This document shows, piece by piece, positions 43,142 to 52,594 of a stretch of 64,000 bases of DNA (within the stretch, counting starts at the first letter, position 1; the number at the start of each line of letters is the position of its first letter). Position numbers and translations under genes: made by a program. A model generated the notes under the pieces. It saw only the letters and a list, made by a program, of their open reading frames with translations. It searched no databases and had not been told where the DNA came from. The stretch is from Allobosea sp. Root483D1 (GTDB taxonomy: Bacteria > Pseudomonadota > Alphaproteobacteria > Rhizobiales > Beijerinckiaceae). The stretch is taken from positions 1,180,606 through 1,244,605 of the forward strand of contig NZ_LMJW01000001.1 in assembly GCF_001429505.1 (NCBI RefSeq). The letters run 5' to 3'.

Positions 43142-43717
43142 ATGTTGAAGAAGATCAGCGTGATCGCCGCAGTTTCGTTCGCCCTGGCGGGCTGCGCGAC
43201 CACTCCGACGGTCACCAGTCAGACGGTCATCGTCGCCGGCGTCGGGCCGGTGGAAGTCGAGCGGCTCGATGTCGAGATCGCCTCGGTCGACCCCGCCAGG
43301 CGCCGCGTGGTCGTCAAGCAGGGCCGCCAGACATGGCCCGTCGCGGTGCCGGAGGTGTTCGGAAGCCTGGAGAATCTCCGCCCGGGCGACCGGGTCGAGG
43401 TTCGCCGCGTCGAGGGCGTGATCCTCGACGTCAAGCGGGCCCGGAAAGGCGCCAAGCCGGCGATCATCTACACCGAGGCCGCCGCCGACTCCTCCTTCCA
43501 GAATCTGCCGGAACGATTCGTCGTGCGGTCGCTGACTGTGACGGCGAGGTTCGAGACGTTCGATCCGGCGACGAACATCGTCAGCTATGTCGGACCGGCC
43601 GGGCCGCGGACCCATGTCGTGGCCGATCCCGGCATCCAGGACCAACTGGGTCGCCTGAAGCGCGGCGACATGGTCGAGTTGAGCTTCGCCGAAGCCTTCC
43701 TGCTCCAGAGGTCCTGA
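43142..43717 (+). CDS. Putative lipoprotein of unknown function
   Basis: The 191-residue protein has the signal MLKKISVIAAVSFALAGCATTP, whose LAGC lipobox gives an acylated Cys at residue 18. The body is all-beta in appearance, with two similar halves (VEIASVDPARRRVVVKQGRQTWPVAVP and ARFETFDPATNIVSYVGPAGPRTHVVAD), suggesting an internal duplication. Both halves pair a statement-like strand with an adjacent PGDRVEV/RGDMVEL motif. I do not recognise a named family. It is monocistronic, and GGGAGACG lies before the ATG. Confidence 0.78.
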   Translation: MLKKISVIAAVSFALAGCATTPTVTSQTVIVAGVGPVEVERLDVEIASVDPARRRVVVKQGRQTWPVAVPEVFGSLENLRPGDRVEVRRVEGVILDVKRARKGAKPAIIYTEAAADSSFQNLPERFVVRSLTVTARFETFDPATNIVSYVGPAGPRTHVVADPGIQDQLGRLKRGDMVELSFAEAFLLQRS

Positions 43718-43721
43718 CCCC

Positions 43722-43738
43722 GTCGGCGTACAGCCGAC
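43722..43738 (+). terminator. Short hairpin after the lipoprotein gene
   Basis: GTCGGC (43722-43727) and GCCGAC (43733-43738) form a 6-bp stem with a 5-base loop, four bases after the stop. There is no T-tract, so it is only a possible terminator. Confidence 0.3.
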
Positions 43739-43825
43739 CGTGACGGATACGTCGGGCGCGACCTCGGTTTCCAAGAGAGACGCGGGTCGCGCCTGACCGC
43801 TGCACGAGCTCTGGCTCTGCCAGCC

Positions 43826-44164
43826 CTAAGACCCCCCACCCGGCGAAAAGAAGCACAGCAGCTCCCCCGCATCGTTCATGCACAGGTGGAAGAACCCGTC
43901 CGGCGAGAGGCGAGCCTTCTGATAGGGGATGTCGAGCACGGCCGGCTGGCGGCGCTCGCTGGCCCACATCGGATGCCGGCCCGGCATGATCGTCACGATA
44001 AAACCGGACGGGGTTTCCCGCACGGCGCTCGCATCGATCTGGGCGCAATCGGCCTCCGAGCAGCATTCGAACGGATAGTCCCAGCCGCCCGGCGCCCGAT
44101 GCGCGTGCGCCTGCGTCGCCGCGGTGAGCAGAATCGCAATCGTGATCGAGGCAGAAGCGCGCAT
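43826..44164 (-). CDS. Small secreted cysteine-rich protein (CC-X3-DC type)
   Basis: The protein has 112 residues from the ATG at 44164, with GGGGAGGG upstream. Signal peptide MRASASITIAILLTAATQAHA precedes a domain with WDYPFECCSEADCAQIDASAV and FHLCMNDAGELLCFFSPGGGS, five cysteines in all. Similar CC-X-X-X-DC proteins are frequent in Bradyrhizobium-like genomes but lack a known function. Disulphide-stabilised periplasmic localisation is likely. Confidence 0.72.
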   Translation of the reverse strand: MRASASITIAILLTAATQAHAHRAPGGWDYPFECCSEADCAQIDASAVRETPSGFIVTIMPGRHPMWASERRQPAVLDIPYQKARLSPDGFFHLCMNDAGELLCFFSPGGGS

Positions 44165-44407
44165 CGGCCAGCCCTCCCCGCGAGCTTCCGGCCGGAACAA
44201 GGCAGATGAAAGGCGCTGCGCCAGCCCGGCAAAACCGGACGCCTGCGAACCTGACAATGTCGGGGAGTGCTGCCCGGCAAATCGCGGGCTGGAGCCTCAG
44301 TCAAACCTCGGCGGGACAATAGCGCCCCAAATGCGCCTTGTCTGTCAAGTGGCTTCTTGCACAGTGCCGAGCCACCTGCAAAGCTTGCATGATCGCGCAA
44401 GGACTTC

Positions 44408-46444
44408 GTGTCCGGACAAACCCGCAGCAGACGGGGCGACAGGGTGGAGACGACGATCGTGGCAAGCGCAGCCGCCGGCCAGGCGGATACCTTTCCCAAG
44501 CTTTTGCTGCGCAATGCACGAGAGCGCGGCGCACGCGTCGCGTTCCGGCACAAGGATCTCGGCATCTGGCAGTCCTGGAGCTGGGCCGAGGTCGCCGAGC
44601 AGGTCCGCGCCTACGCCAGGGGTCTCGAGCAACTCGGCCTGAAGCGCGGCGAGAAAGTCGCGATCATCGGCTACAACCGCCCACGCCTCTATTGGTCGAT
44701 GGCCGCGGCGCAATGGCTCGGCGCGATCCCGGTGCCGGTCTATGCCGACAGCGTCGCCGACGAGATGGCCTATGTGCTCGACCATGCCGGCGCGGTCTTC
44801 GCCTGCGTGCAGGACCAGGAGCAGGTCGACAAGGTCCTCTCCGTCATCGAGCGGCTGCCCAACCTGCGCCATATGCTCTATGACGAGCCGCGCGGCCTAC
44901 GCGACTACGACCACGCCAAGTTGCACGACATCGGCAACGTGATCGAAGCCGGCCGCACAGCGCTCAAGGATGCCGCGGTTTCAGCAGCGCATGATCGCGA
45001 GATGGAGCAGGGCGCGAGCGCCGATCTTGCCATCATCCTCTACACCTCCGGCACGACCGGGCGGCCGAAGGGGGTGATGCTGACACATTTCAACGTCATC
45101 ACCGCCGCCGAGATCGGCTGCAGCTTCGACGGGCTGAACGAGAGCGACGAGATCATCGCCTATCTGCCGATCGCCTGGGTCGGCGACCATGTCTTCTCCT
45201 ATGCGCAGGCGATCATCGCCGGTTTCTGCGTCAACTGCCCGGAAGGTCCCGAGACCGTCGTCGACGACCGCCGCGAGATCGGCACCACCTACGCCTTCGC
45301 GCCGCCGCGCGTCTTCGAGACCATGCTGACGCTGACCATGGTGCGCATGGAGGATGCCGGCCCGCTGATGCGGAAGGTCTTCCACTACTTCCTCGGGGTG
45401 GCCAAGCAGCACGGCGAGAAGATCCTGAACGGCGAGAGCGTGCCGCTTTCCGCCCGCCTGCTCTACAAGCTCGGCGACATCCTGATCTATGCTCCCTTAC
45501 GCAACCGCTTCGGCCTGACCAACATCAAGGTCGGCTATACCGCCGGCGAGGCGATCGGCCCCGAGCTCTTCCGTTTTTATCGCTCGATCGGCGTCAACCT
45601 GAAGCAGCTCTACGGACAGACCGAAGCCGGCGTCTACATCACCATGCAGCCGGACGGCGAGATCAAGGCCGACACGGTCGGCAAGCCGGCGCCGCAGGTC
45701 GAGATCAGGATCGCCGATAATGGCGAGGTGCTCTACCGCTCGCCCTCGATCTTCCGCGGCTACTACAAGGACGACGAGAAGACCGCCGAGACGATGACGG
45801 AAGACGGCTTCGTCCGCTCCGGCGATGCCGGCTTCTTCGACGAGAGCGGCCACCTCAAGATCATCGACCGCGCCAAGGATGTCGGCAAGCTCAACTCCGG
45901 CGAGCTGTTCCCGCCGAAATACATCGAGAACAAGCTGAAGTTCTATCCGAACATCAAGGAGGTCGTCGCCTTCGGCCAGGGCCGCGACTACGCGACCGTC
46001 GCGCTCAACATCGACCTGACCGCCGTCGGCAACTGGGCCGAGCGCAACAATGTCGTCTACGCCTCCTACCAGGAGCTCGCCGGCCATCCGCAGGTCTATG
46101 AGATGATGGAAAAGCATGTCGACGAGGTGAACCGCTCGCTCGCGGCCGAACCGATGATGGGTGGCGCCCAGATCAAGCGCTTCCTGATCCTGCACAAGGA
46201 GCTCGACGCCGACGACGGCGAGTTGACCCGCACGCAGAAGGTCCGCCGCGGCTTCATCGCCGAGCGCTACGCCCCGCTGGTCGAGGCGCTCTACAACGGC
46301 GCGACCGAGGCCGATATCTCGACCGAAGTGACCTTCGAGGACGGCCGCAAGGGCGTGATCTCGGCGACGGTCAAGGTCGCGGACGCGAAGGTCTATCCGG
46401 TCACGGCGCCAGCAGCCACGTCTGCGACGAAGGAGGCGGCATGA
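44408..46444 (+). CDS. Long-chain acyl-CoA synthetase-like AMP-forming ligase
   Basis: The protein has 678 residues from the GTG at 44408 (AAGGA upstream). A GTG at 44444 is an alternative. The adenylate loop ILYTSGTTGRPKGVMLTHFN, the YGQTEAG motif and SGDAGFFDESGHLKIIDRAKDV are all intact. It activates a carboxylic acid with CoA, probably the solute imported by the ABC system encoded just downstream. Long-chain FACS with many insertions is the closest family, but the real substrate could be aromatic or branched. It overlaps livG by four bases. Confidence 0.88.
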   Translation: MSGQTRSRRGDRVETTIVASAAAGQADTFPKLLLRNARERGARVAFRHKDLGIWQSWSWAEVAEQVRAYARGLEQLGLKRGEKVAIIGYNRPRLYWSMAAAQWLGAIPVPVYADSVADEMAYVLDHAGAVFACVQDQEQVDKVLSVIERLPNLRHMLYDEPRGLRDYDHAKLHDIGNVIEAGRTALKDAAVSAAHDREMEQGASADLAIILYTSGTTGRPKGVMLTHFNVITAAEIGCSFDGLNESDEIIAYLPIAWVGDHVFSYAQAIIAGFCVNCPEGPETVVDDRREIGTTYAFAPPRVFETMLTLTMVRMEDAGPLMRKVFHYFLGVAKQHGEKILNGESVPLSARLLYKLGDILIYAPLRNRFGLTNIKVGYTAGEAIGPELFRFYRSIGVNLKQLYGQTEAGVYITMQPDGEIKADTVGKPAPQVEIRIADNGEVLYRSPSIFRGYYKDDEKTAETMTEDGFVRSGDAGFFDESGHLKIIDRAKDVGKLNSGELFPPKYIENKLKFYPNIKEVVAFGQGRDYATVALNIDLTAVGNWAERNNVVYASYQELAGHPQVYEMMEKHVDEVNRSLAAEPMMGGAQIKRFLILHKELDADDGELTRTQKVRRGFIAERYAPLVEALYNGATEADISTEVTFEDGRKGVISATVKVADAKVYPVTAPAATSATKEAA

Positions 46445-47256
46445 ACGCGCATTCCATGGCTGTCGCCGGCGCACCGGTCACGCATAAGGGCGAGGTGCTG
46501 CTCTCGGTCGAGAGCATCTCGCTGCGCTTCGGCGGCGTGAAGGCGATCAGCGACGTCTCCTTCGACATCCGCAAGGGCGAGGTCCGCGCCATCATCGGCC
46601 CCAACGGTGCCGGCAAGACCTCGATGCTCAATTGCATCAACGGCTTCTACCACCCGCAGGAAGGCCGCATCACCTATAAGGGCGTACGCCGCGACAAGAT
46701 GCGCCCGCACCGGGCCGCCGCCGCCGGCATCGCCCGCACTTTCCAGAACGTCGCCTTGTTCAAGGGCATGTCGACGCTCGACAACATCATGACCGGCCGC
46801 ACGCTGAAGATGCGCAAGGGCTTCTTCTGGCAGGCGCTGCGGCACGGCCCGGCGATGACCGAGGAGATCGAGCACCGCAAGGTCGTCGAGGACATCATCG
46901 ACTTCCTGCAGATCCAGCACATCCGCAAGCTGCCGGTCGGCAAATTGCCCTATGGCCTGCAGAAGCGGGTCGAGCTCGGCCGGGCGCTGGCCATGGAGCC
47001 GGAGCTCTTGCTGCTCGACGAGCCGATGGCCGGCATGAACCTCGAGGAGAAGGAGGACATGTGCCGCTTCATCCTCGACGTGAACAACCAGTTCGGCACC
47101 ACCATCGCCTTGATCGAGCACGATATGGGCGTGGTCATGGACCTCTCCGACCGCGTCGTCGTGCTCGAATACGGCCGCAAGATCGCCGACGGCACGCCGA
47201 GCGAGGTCAAGGCCGACCAGCGCGTGATCGACGCCTATCTCGGAGTTGCGCACTGA
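46441..47256 (+). CDS. livG: Branched-chain-type ABC transporter ATPase LivG
   Basis: The 271-residue protein has Walker A GPNGAGKTSMLNCINGFY, signature LPYGLQKRVELGRAL and Walker B LLLLDEPMAGMN. LivG-type features include the early ARTFQNVALFKGMSTLDNIM block. It is one of the two ATPases of a HAAT importer. The overlap with the upstream synthetase (ATGA) indicates one operon. Confidence 0.92.
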   Translation: MNAHSMAVAGAPVTHKGEVLLSVESISLRFGGVKAISDVSFDIRKGEVRAIIGPNGAGKTSMLNCINGFYHPQEGRITYKGVRRDKMRPHRAAAAGIARTFQNVALFKGMSTLDNIMTGRTLKMRKGFFWQALRHGPAMTEEIEHRKVVEDIIDFLQIQHIRKLPVGKLPYGLQKRVELGRALAMEPELLLLDEPMAGMNLEEKEDMCRFILDVNNQFGTTIALIEHDMGVVMDLSDRVVVLEYGRKIADGTPSEVKADQRVIDAYLGVAH

Positions 47257-47287
47257 TGGCTGCCGCTGCAATCAAGGACCAGAGCGC

Positions 47288-48361
47288 ATGAGCGACGTCG
47301 CCGCGCAGCCCGCGCCCAATCTCCTGGCCAATGGCTGGATCAAGGCCGGCCTGATCGTGGTCGGCCTCGTCGCCGCCGCGCTCATCGGCGCCCGCATCGA
47401 TCCGACCGGCACGATCCACGCCATCTTCGTCGACCCGTTCAACCAGATGACGCAGGCGCCGGACCTGCTCGCCCAGACGATATGGGAGGGCCTCGTCTCC
47501 GGCGTGCTCTACGCGCTGATCGCGCTCGGCTTCGTGCTGATCTTCAAGGCCTCGGGCGTGTTCAACTTCGCCCAGGGCATCATGGTGGTGTTCGCGGCGC
47601 TTACCCTGGTCGGCCTCTATGAGAAGGGCGTTCCGGCCTTCCTCGCCGTCATCCTGACGCTCGGCGTGATGTTCGCCCTCGCCGTGACGATCGAGCGCGT
47701 GGTGCTGCGCCCGCTGGTCAACCAGCCCGACATCATCCTGTTCATGGCGACCTTCGGCATCACCTATTTCCTGATCGGCTTCGGCGAAGCCGTCTTCGGC
47801 GGCAGCCCCAAGCAGATGATCGCCGATCAGCTCTATCTGCCCAAGGGCGCGATCGACCTGAAGATCCTCGGCGGCCTGGTCTCGCTGCAGAAGATCGACA
47901 TCGCCGCCGCCATCATCGCCTCGCTGATGATCGCCGTGCTGGCGCTGTTCTTCCAGTACACCCGTATCGGAAGAGCGCTGCGGGCGGTGGCCGACAGCCA
48001 CAAGGCGGCGCTCTCGGTCGGCATCTCGCTCAACCAGATCTGGGTGATCGTCTGGTTCACCGCAGGCATCGTCGCGCTGATCACCGGCATCATGTGGGGC
48101 GCGCGCTCGGACGTCTCCTTCGCGCTCGAGATCGTGGCACTCAAGGCGCTGCCCGTGCTGATCCTCGGCGGCTTCACCTCGATCCCCGGCGCCATCGTCG
48201 GCGGGCTGATCATCGGCATCGGCGAGAAGCTCGGCGAGTTCTACTGGGGGCCGCTGATCGGCGGCGGCATCGAGAGCTGGCTCGCCTATTTCATCGCGCT
48301 GGGCTTCCTGCTGTTCCGGCCGCAGGGCCTGTTCGGCGACAAGATCATCGAACGCATCTGA
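47288..48361 (+). CDS. livH: Branched-chain-type ABC permease LivH
   Basis: The protein has 357 residues from the ATG at 47288. Eight or more hydrophobic helices and the family blocks GLVSGVLYALIALGFVLIFKASGVFNFAQG and GRALRAVADSHKAALSVGI are present. It forms half of the membrane pore with LivM. It is longer at the N-terminus than E. coli LivH, with an extra helix (AGLIVVGLVAAALIGARI). Confidence 0.9.
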   Translation: MSDVAAQPAPNLLANGWIKAGLIVVGLVAAALIGARIDPTGTIHAIFVDPFNQMTQAPDLLAQTIWEGLVSGVLYALIALGFVLIFKASGVFNFAQGIMVVFAALTLVGLYEKGVPAFLAVILTLGVMFALAVTIERVVLRPLVNQPDIILFMATFGITYFLIGFGEAVFGGSPKQMIADQLYLPKGAIDLKILGGLVSLQKIDIAAAIIASLMIAVLALFFQYTRIGRALRAVADSHKAALSVGISLNQIWVIVWFTAGIVALITGIMWGARSDVSFALEIVALKALPVLILGGFTSIPGAIVGGLIIGIGEKLGEFYWGPLIGGGIESWLAYFIALGFLLFRPQGLFGDKIIERI

Positions 48362-48372
48362 AAGGCTGACCC

Positions 48373-49452
48373 GTGTTCTACCGCGAAGCCGGCCAATACA
48401 AATCCACCTACGCCGCCGACATGGCCGTGTTCCCGCTCCGGCAGGACCGGATCGGCATCGCCGTCATCCTGGCTCTGGCCCTCATCGTCATCCCGCTGAC
48501 CGGAAGCGACTTCTTCATCGCCTCGGTGATGATCCCGTTCCTGATCTTCTCGCTGGCAGCGATCGGGCTCAACATCCTGACCGGCTATACCGGGCTGATC
48601 TCGCTCGGCACCGCCGCCTTCATGGGCGTTGGCGCCTATTCCTGCTACAAGCTGACCACGTTCTTCCCGGGCGTGAACATCATCGTCCTGATCCTGCTGT
48701 CCGGGTTGTTCTCGGCCGCGATCGGGGTGCTCTTTGGCCTGCCTTCGCTCAGGATCAAGGGCTTCTATCTCGCCGTCGCCACGCTCGCCGCGCAGTTCTT
48801 CCTGCAATGGGCCTTCGTGCGCATTCCCTGGCTGTTCAACTACAATGCCTCGGGCGCGATCGAGGTGCCGCAGCGCACGCTGTTCGGCGTGGCCGTCACC
48901 GGCGCCTCCGCCACCCCCGAGACGCGCTATTTCGTCTGCCTGGGGCTCGTCATCCTGCTGACCTGGTTCGCCTCGAACCTGGTGCACGGCAAGCTCGGGC
49001 GCTCCTGGATGGCGGTCCGCGACATGGACATCGCCGCCGAGCTGATGGGCATCAAGCTGCTCAACGCCAAGCTCACCGCCTTCGCCGTCTCCTCCTATTT
49101 CGCAGGGGTCGCCGGAGCGATGATGATCTTCCTCTGGTATGGTGGCGGCGAGGCCAACGACGTCTTCACCATCCGCCTCTCCTTCACCATCCTGTTCATG
49201 GTCATCATCGGAGGCCTCGGCTCGCTGATCGGCTCCTTCTTCGGCGCGGCCTTCCTGTCCGTCCTGCCGACGGCGCTGAAGTTCGGCCTGCCGGCGCTGG
49301 GCGTGCCGATCGGCGGCGCGGCAGCCGAACACATGACCTACATGCTGGTCGGCGCGCTGATCATCATCTTCCTGATCCTCGAGCCGCACGGCCTCGCCAG
49401 GCTCTGGCAGATCGGGAAGCAGAAATTGCGGACGTGGCCCTTCCCCTACTGA
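48373..49452 (+). CDS. livM: Branched-chain-type ABC permease LivM
   Basis: The protein has 359 residues from a GTG at 48373. It shows the LivM landmark NILTGYTGLISLGTAAFMGVGAY, the coupling block RSWMAVRDMDIAAELMGI and a conserved GGLGSLIGSFFGAAFL near the end. It pairs with LivH. It is followed by a 167-bp gap with a hairpin before the binding-protein gene. Confidence 0.92.
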   Translation: MFYREAGQYKSTYAADMAVFPLRQDRIGIAVILALALIVIPLTGSDFFIASVMIPFLIFSLAAIGLNILTGYTGLISLGTAAFMGVGAYSCYKLTTFFPGVNIIVLILLSGLFSAAIGVLFGLPSLRIKGFYLAVATLAAQFFLQWAFVRIPWLFNYNASGAIEVPQRTLFGVAVTGASATPETRYFVCLGLVILLTWFASNLVHGKLGRSWMAVRDMDIAAELMGIKLLNAKLTAFAVSSYFAGVAGAMMIFLWYGGGEANDVFTIRLSFTILFMVIIGGLGSLIGSFFGAAFLSVLPTALKFGLPALGVPIGGAAAEHMTYMLVGALIIIFLILEPHGLARLWQIGKQKLRTWPFPY

Positions 49453-49466
49453 GGCAGCGCGCTTTC

Positions 49467-49490
49467 CGTTTGGCTGGTTCCAGCCAAACG
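49467..49490 (+). terminator. Perfect hairpin between livM and the binding-protein gene
   Basis: CGTTTGGCTGG (49467-49477) and CCAGCCAAACG (49480-49490) are perfect 11-bp arms with only two bases between, 15 bases after livM. There is no T-tract. It could be an mRNA-stabilising or processing structure that sets binding-protein level, or an operator. Confidence 0.5.
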
Positions 49491-49619
49491 ACAGGAACTC
49501 GCGCCAAATCGATGGGGAGAGGGACCCAAGGACAACGACCCGCCGCAGAGCTTTCAAGCGGCGGGCATGGCGAAGACGGGACGGCACTGCCGGATCCGCA
49601 GCAACCACGGAGGAAGTCC

Positions 49620-50951
49620 ATGACGAAGAGCAGCATCATCAGGAGCGTCGCACTCGGCGCGCTCCTTGCCGCCGGCGCCATCGCCGCACCGGCAAACGCG
49701 CAGGACTCGGTCTATTTCGCCAACAACGCCTATCGCACCGGCCCGTTCTCGGGCTCGGGCATCCCGATCGGCGACGGCATGCGCGACTACATCGCGATGA
49801 TCAACGAGCGCGACGGCGGCGTCGGCGGCGTCAAGGTGATCTATGAGGAGTGCGAGACCGGCTACGACACCAAGAAGTCGATCGAGTGCTACGAGCAGGC
49901 CAAGTCGAAGAACACCATCGTCTACTCGCCCTGGTCGACCGGCGCGACGCTCGCCGCGATCCCGCGCGCCCATGTCGACAAGATCCCGATCCTGTCGATG
50001 GCCTATGGCCTCTCGGCCTCGGCCGACGGCACCAACTTCCCCTGGGTCTTCATTCCGCCCTTCACCTATTGGGACGGCGCGTCCCTGATGGTCAAGCACA
50101 TGGCGGCCGAGCTCGGCGGCATGGACAAGCTCAAGGGCAAGAAGCTCGGGCTGATCCACCTCGACGCGCCTTTCGGCAAGGAGCCGATTCCGGTCCTCGA
50201 GAACCTCGCCAAGAAGTACGGCTTCGAGCTCAAGCTCTATCCCGTCGCCGCCGCCGACATGCAGAACCAGGGCTCGCTCTGGCTCTCGATCCGCCGCGAC
50301 CGGCCTGACTACCTCTACAACCAGGGCTGGGGCGCGATGAACCCGACCGCGGTCAAGGAAGCCATCAAGAACAACTTCCCGATCGGCAAGCTGGTCGGCG
50401 TCTGGTGGGCGGGCGGCGACGACGATGCGCGCGCCGGCGGGCCGGAGGCCAAGGGCTACAAGTCGCTCAACCTGAACGCGGCCGGCCAGAACTTCCCGGT
50501 CATCCAGGACATCCTCAAGCATGTCGTGGAGAAGGGTAAGAGCACGACGCCGAAGGATAAGGTCGGCGAGAATCTCTACAACCGCGGCGTCTACAACTCG
50601 ATGCTGGTCGTCGAGGCGATCCGCAACGCCCAGAAGCTGACCGGCAAGAAGGTCGTCACCGCCGAGGACATGCGCCGCGGACTGGAGAGCCTCAACATCA
50701 CCGATGCCAGGCTGAAGGAGATCGGCATGGAGGGCTTCGCCACGCCGACTTCGATCTCCTGCACCGACCATTCCGGCCACAGCAAGGCCTATGTCGCGGA
50801 ATGGGACGGCACCAAGTGGACCAAGCCGGGCGAGTGGCTGGAGCCGCTCAAGGATGAGGTCCGGCCGCTGATCGAGGCCAACGCCAAGGACTATGTCGAG
50901 AAGGCCGGCAACTGGCCGAAGCGGACCGAGTCCTGCGAGAAGTCGTCCTGA
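49620..50951 (+). CDS. Periplasmic binding protein of the liv-type transporter
   Basis: The protein has 443 residues. Signal peptide MTKSSIIRSVALGALLAAGAIA ends near ANAQD, and GGAGGAAG precedes the ATG. It has the type I periplasmic binding fold: GSGIPIGDGMRDYIAMINERDGGVGGVKVIYEECETGYDTKKSIECYEQ. The ligand pocket has diverged from leucine-binding LivK, and neighbours suggest an organic acid such as an aromatic or fatty acid. The longer mature form matches the urea/benzoate-like subgroup better than LivK. Confidence 0.88.
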   Translation: MTKSSIIRSVALGALLAAGAIAAPANAQDSVYFANNAYRTGPFSGSGIPIGDGMRDYIAMINERDGGVGGVKVIYEECETGYDTKKSIECYEQAKSKNTIVYSPWSTGATLAAIPRAHVDKIPILSMAYGLSASADGTNFPWVFIPPFTYWDGASLMVKHMAAELGGMDKLKGKKLGLIHLDAPFGKEPIPVLENLAKKYGFELKLYPVAAADMQNQGSLWLSIRRDRPDYLYNQGWGAMNPTAVKEAIKNNFPIGKLVGVWWAGGDDDARAGGPEAKGYKSLNLNAAGQNFPVIQDILKHVVEKGKSTTPKDKVGENLYNRGVYNSMLVVEAIRNAQKLTGKKVVTAEDMRRGLESLNITDARLKEIGMEGFATPTSISCTDHSGHSKAYVAEWDGTKWTKPGEWLEPLKDEVRPLIEANAKDYVEKAGNWPKRTESCEKSS

Positions 50952-51015
50952 TCTGAACCTCCGGGCGGCGGCCTGTGCCGCCGCCCGGTCGTCCTATCCG
51001 AAAGCGGAGCGCGCC

Positions 51016-51864
51016 ATGTCGACCGCCACCCTCGAAAAACCTGCCGCCACGGCCGCGACCAGCGACACCATCCTGTCGCTGAACAACATCGAGGTGATCT
51101 ACGATCACGTCATCCTGGTGCTGAAGGGCGTCTCGCTGACCGTGCCGCGCAAGGGCATCGTCGCCATCCTCGGCGCCAACGGCGCCGGCAAGACCACGAC
51201 GCTGAAGGCGATCTCCAACCTGCTCAAGGCCGAGCGCGGCGAGGTCACCAAGGGCTCGATCGTCTTCGACGGCGAGCGCGTCGACAGGATGTCGCCGAGC
51301 GAACTGGTCCGCCGCGGCTGCATCCAGGTGATGGAAGGCCGGCACTGCTTCGGCCATCTCTCGATCGAGGAGAATTTGCTGACCGGCGCCTTCACCCGCC
51401 GCGACGGCAATGCCGCGATCAAGCGCGATCTCGAGAAGATCTACGAGCTCTTCCCGCGGCTGAAGCAGCGCCGCAACTCGCAGGCCGGTTACACCTCCGG
51501 CGGCGAGCAGCAGATGTGCGCCGTCGGCCGCGCCATGATGAGCAAGCCCAAGATGATCCTGCTCGACGAACCCTCAATGGGGCTGGCGCCGCAGATCGTC
51601 GAGGAAATCTTCGAGATCGTCCGCCAGCTCAACGAAAGCGAGGGCGTCTCCTTCCTCGTCGCCGAGCAGAACACCAACATGGCGCTGCGCTACGCGACCT
51701 ATGGCTACATCATGGAGACCGGCCGCGTCGTCATGGACGGGCAGGCCCAGATGCTGCGCGAGAACGAGGACGTGAAGGAGTTCTATCTCGGTGTCGCCGA
51801 GGGCAACAAGAAATCCTTCCGCGAGGTCAAGAGCTACAAGCGCCGCAAGCGCTGGCTGTCATAG
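51016..51864 (+). CDS. livF: Branched-chain-type ABC transporter ATPase LivF
   Basis: The protein has 282 residues from the ATG at 51016. Walker A is GANGAGKTTTLKAISNLL, signature TSGGEQQMCAVGRAM and Walker B MILLDEPSMGLAP. It is the second ATPase of the importer. The N-terminal 20 residues (Ala/Thr-rich) and basic tail KSYKRRKRWLS are extensions relative to E. coli LivF. Confidence 0.92.
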   Translation: MSTATLEKPAATAATSDTILSLNNIEVIYDHVILVLKGVSLTVPRKGIVAILGANGAGKTTTLKAISNLLKAERGEVTKGSIVFDGERVDRMSPSELVRRGCIQVMEGRHCFGHLSIEENLLTGAFTRRDGNAAIKRDLEKIYELFPRLKQRRNSQAGYTSGGEQQMCAVGRAMMSKPKMILLDEPSMGLAPQIVEEIFEIVRQLNESEGVSFLVAEQNTNMALRYATYGYIMETGRVVMDGQAQMLRENEDVKEFYLGVAEGNKKSFREVKSYKRRKRWLS

Positions 51865-51895
51865 TCCGGCCCGCTTCGGCAGGGCATTTCAGGTC

Positions 51896-52573
51896 ATGCT
51901 TTACCTCGTCATCGCCCTCCTGCTCGCCGCCGTGATCTTCGGTCCGCAATTCTGGGTCCGCTACGAAATGGACAGGCACGCCGCAGACAGGCCCGATCTG
52001 CCCGGCACCGGGGGCGAACTCGCGCGCCATCTGCTCGACCGTTTCGGCCTGGCCTCGGTCGTCGTCGAGACCACCGCCGCCGGCGGCGACCACTACGATC
52101 CCGACGCCCGCACTGTGCGGCTGTCGCCAGGGAACCATGACGGCCGCTCGATCACCGCCGTCGCCGTCGCAGCCCATGAGGTCGCCCACGCCGTCCAGCA
52201 CGCGCAGGGCAGCCGGCTCTTCGGCATCCGCACCGGATTGGCCCGCTTCCTCGGCATGGTCGACAAGGTCGCGATGGTGATCCTGATCACCGCTCCGGTG
52301 GTGATGGTCCTGACCCGCGTGCCGACGATCGGGCTGTTCCAGTTCGGCGCGGCGCTGGCTTTGCTCGGCATCGGCCTCGTCGTCCATCTCGTCACGCTGC
52401 CGGTCGAGTTCGACGCCAGCTTCGGCAAGGCGCTGCCGATCCTGCAGCATGAGAATTACCTGCACCCCGACGACATGCCCGCCGCGCGCGGCGTGCTGCG
52501 GGCCGCGGCGATGACCTATGTCGCGGCGTCGCTGATGGGGTTGCTCAATTTCTTGCGCATTCTGCGCCGATAG
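51896..52573 (+). CDS. Membrane zinc metallopeptidase (YugP type)
   Basis: The protein has 225 residues from the ATG at 51896. An N-terminal membrane helix (MLYLVIALLLAAVIFGPQFWV) comes first. The zinc motif HEVAH (His94, Glu95, His98) sits in VAVAAHEVAHAVQHAQG, and the Glu ligand is likely in VEFDASFGKA. Three more helices follow. YugP-type proteases act on membrane or membrane-proximal proteins, with unknown targets. It sits inside the transporter operon, 31 bases after livF and 21 before the ligase gene. Confidence 0.82.
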   Translation: MLYLVIALLLAAVIFGPQFWVRYEMDRHAADRPDLPGTGGELARHLLDRFGLASVVVETTAAGGDHYDPDARTVRLSPGNHDGRSITAVAVAAHEVAHAVQHAQGSRLFGIRTGLARFLGMVDKVAMVILITAPVVMVLTRVPTIGLFQFGAALALLGIGLVVHLVTLPVEFDASFGKALPILQHENYLHPDDMPAARGVLRAAAMTYVAASLMGLLNFLRILRR

Positions 52574-52594
52574 GTTCGCACCGGGGCACGAGCG

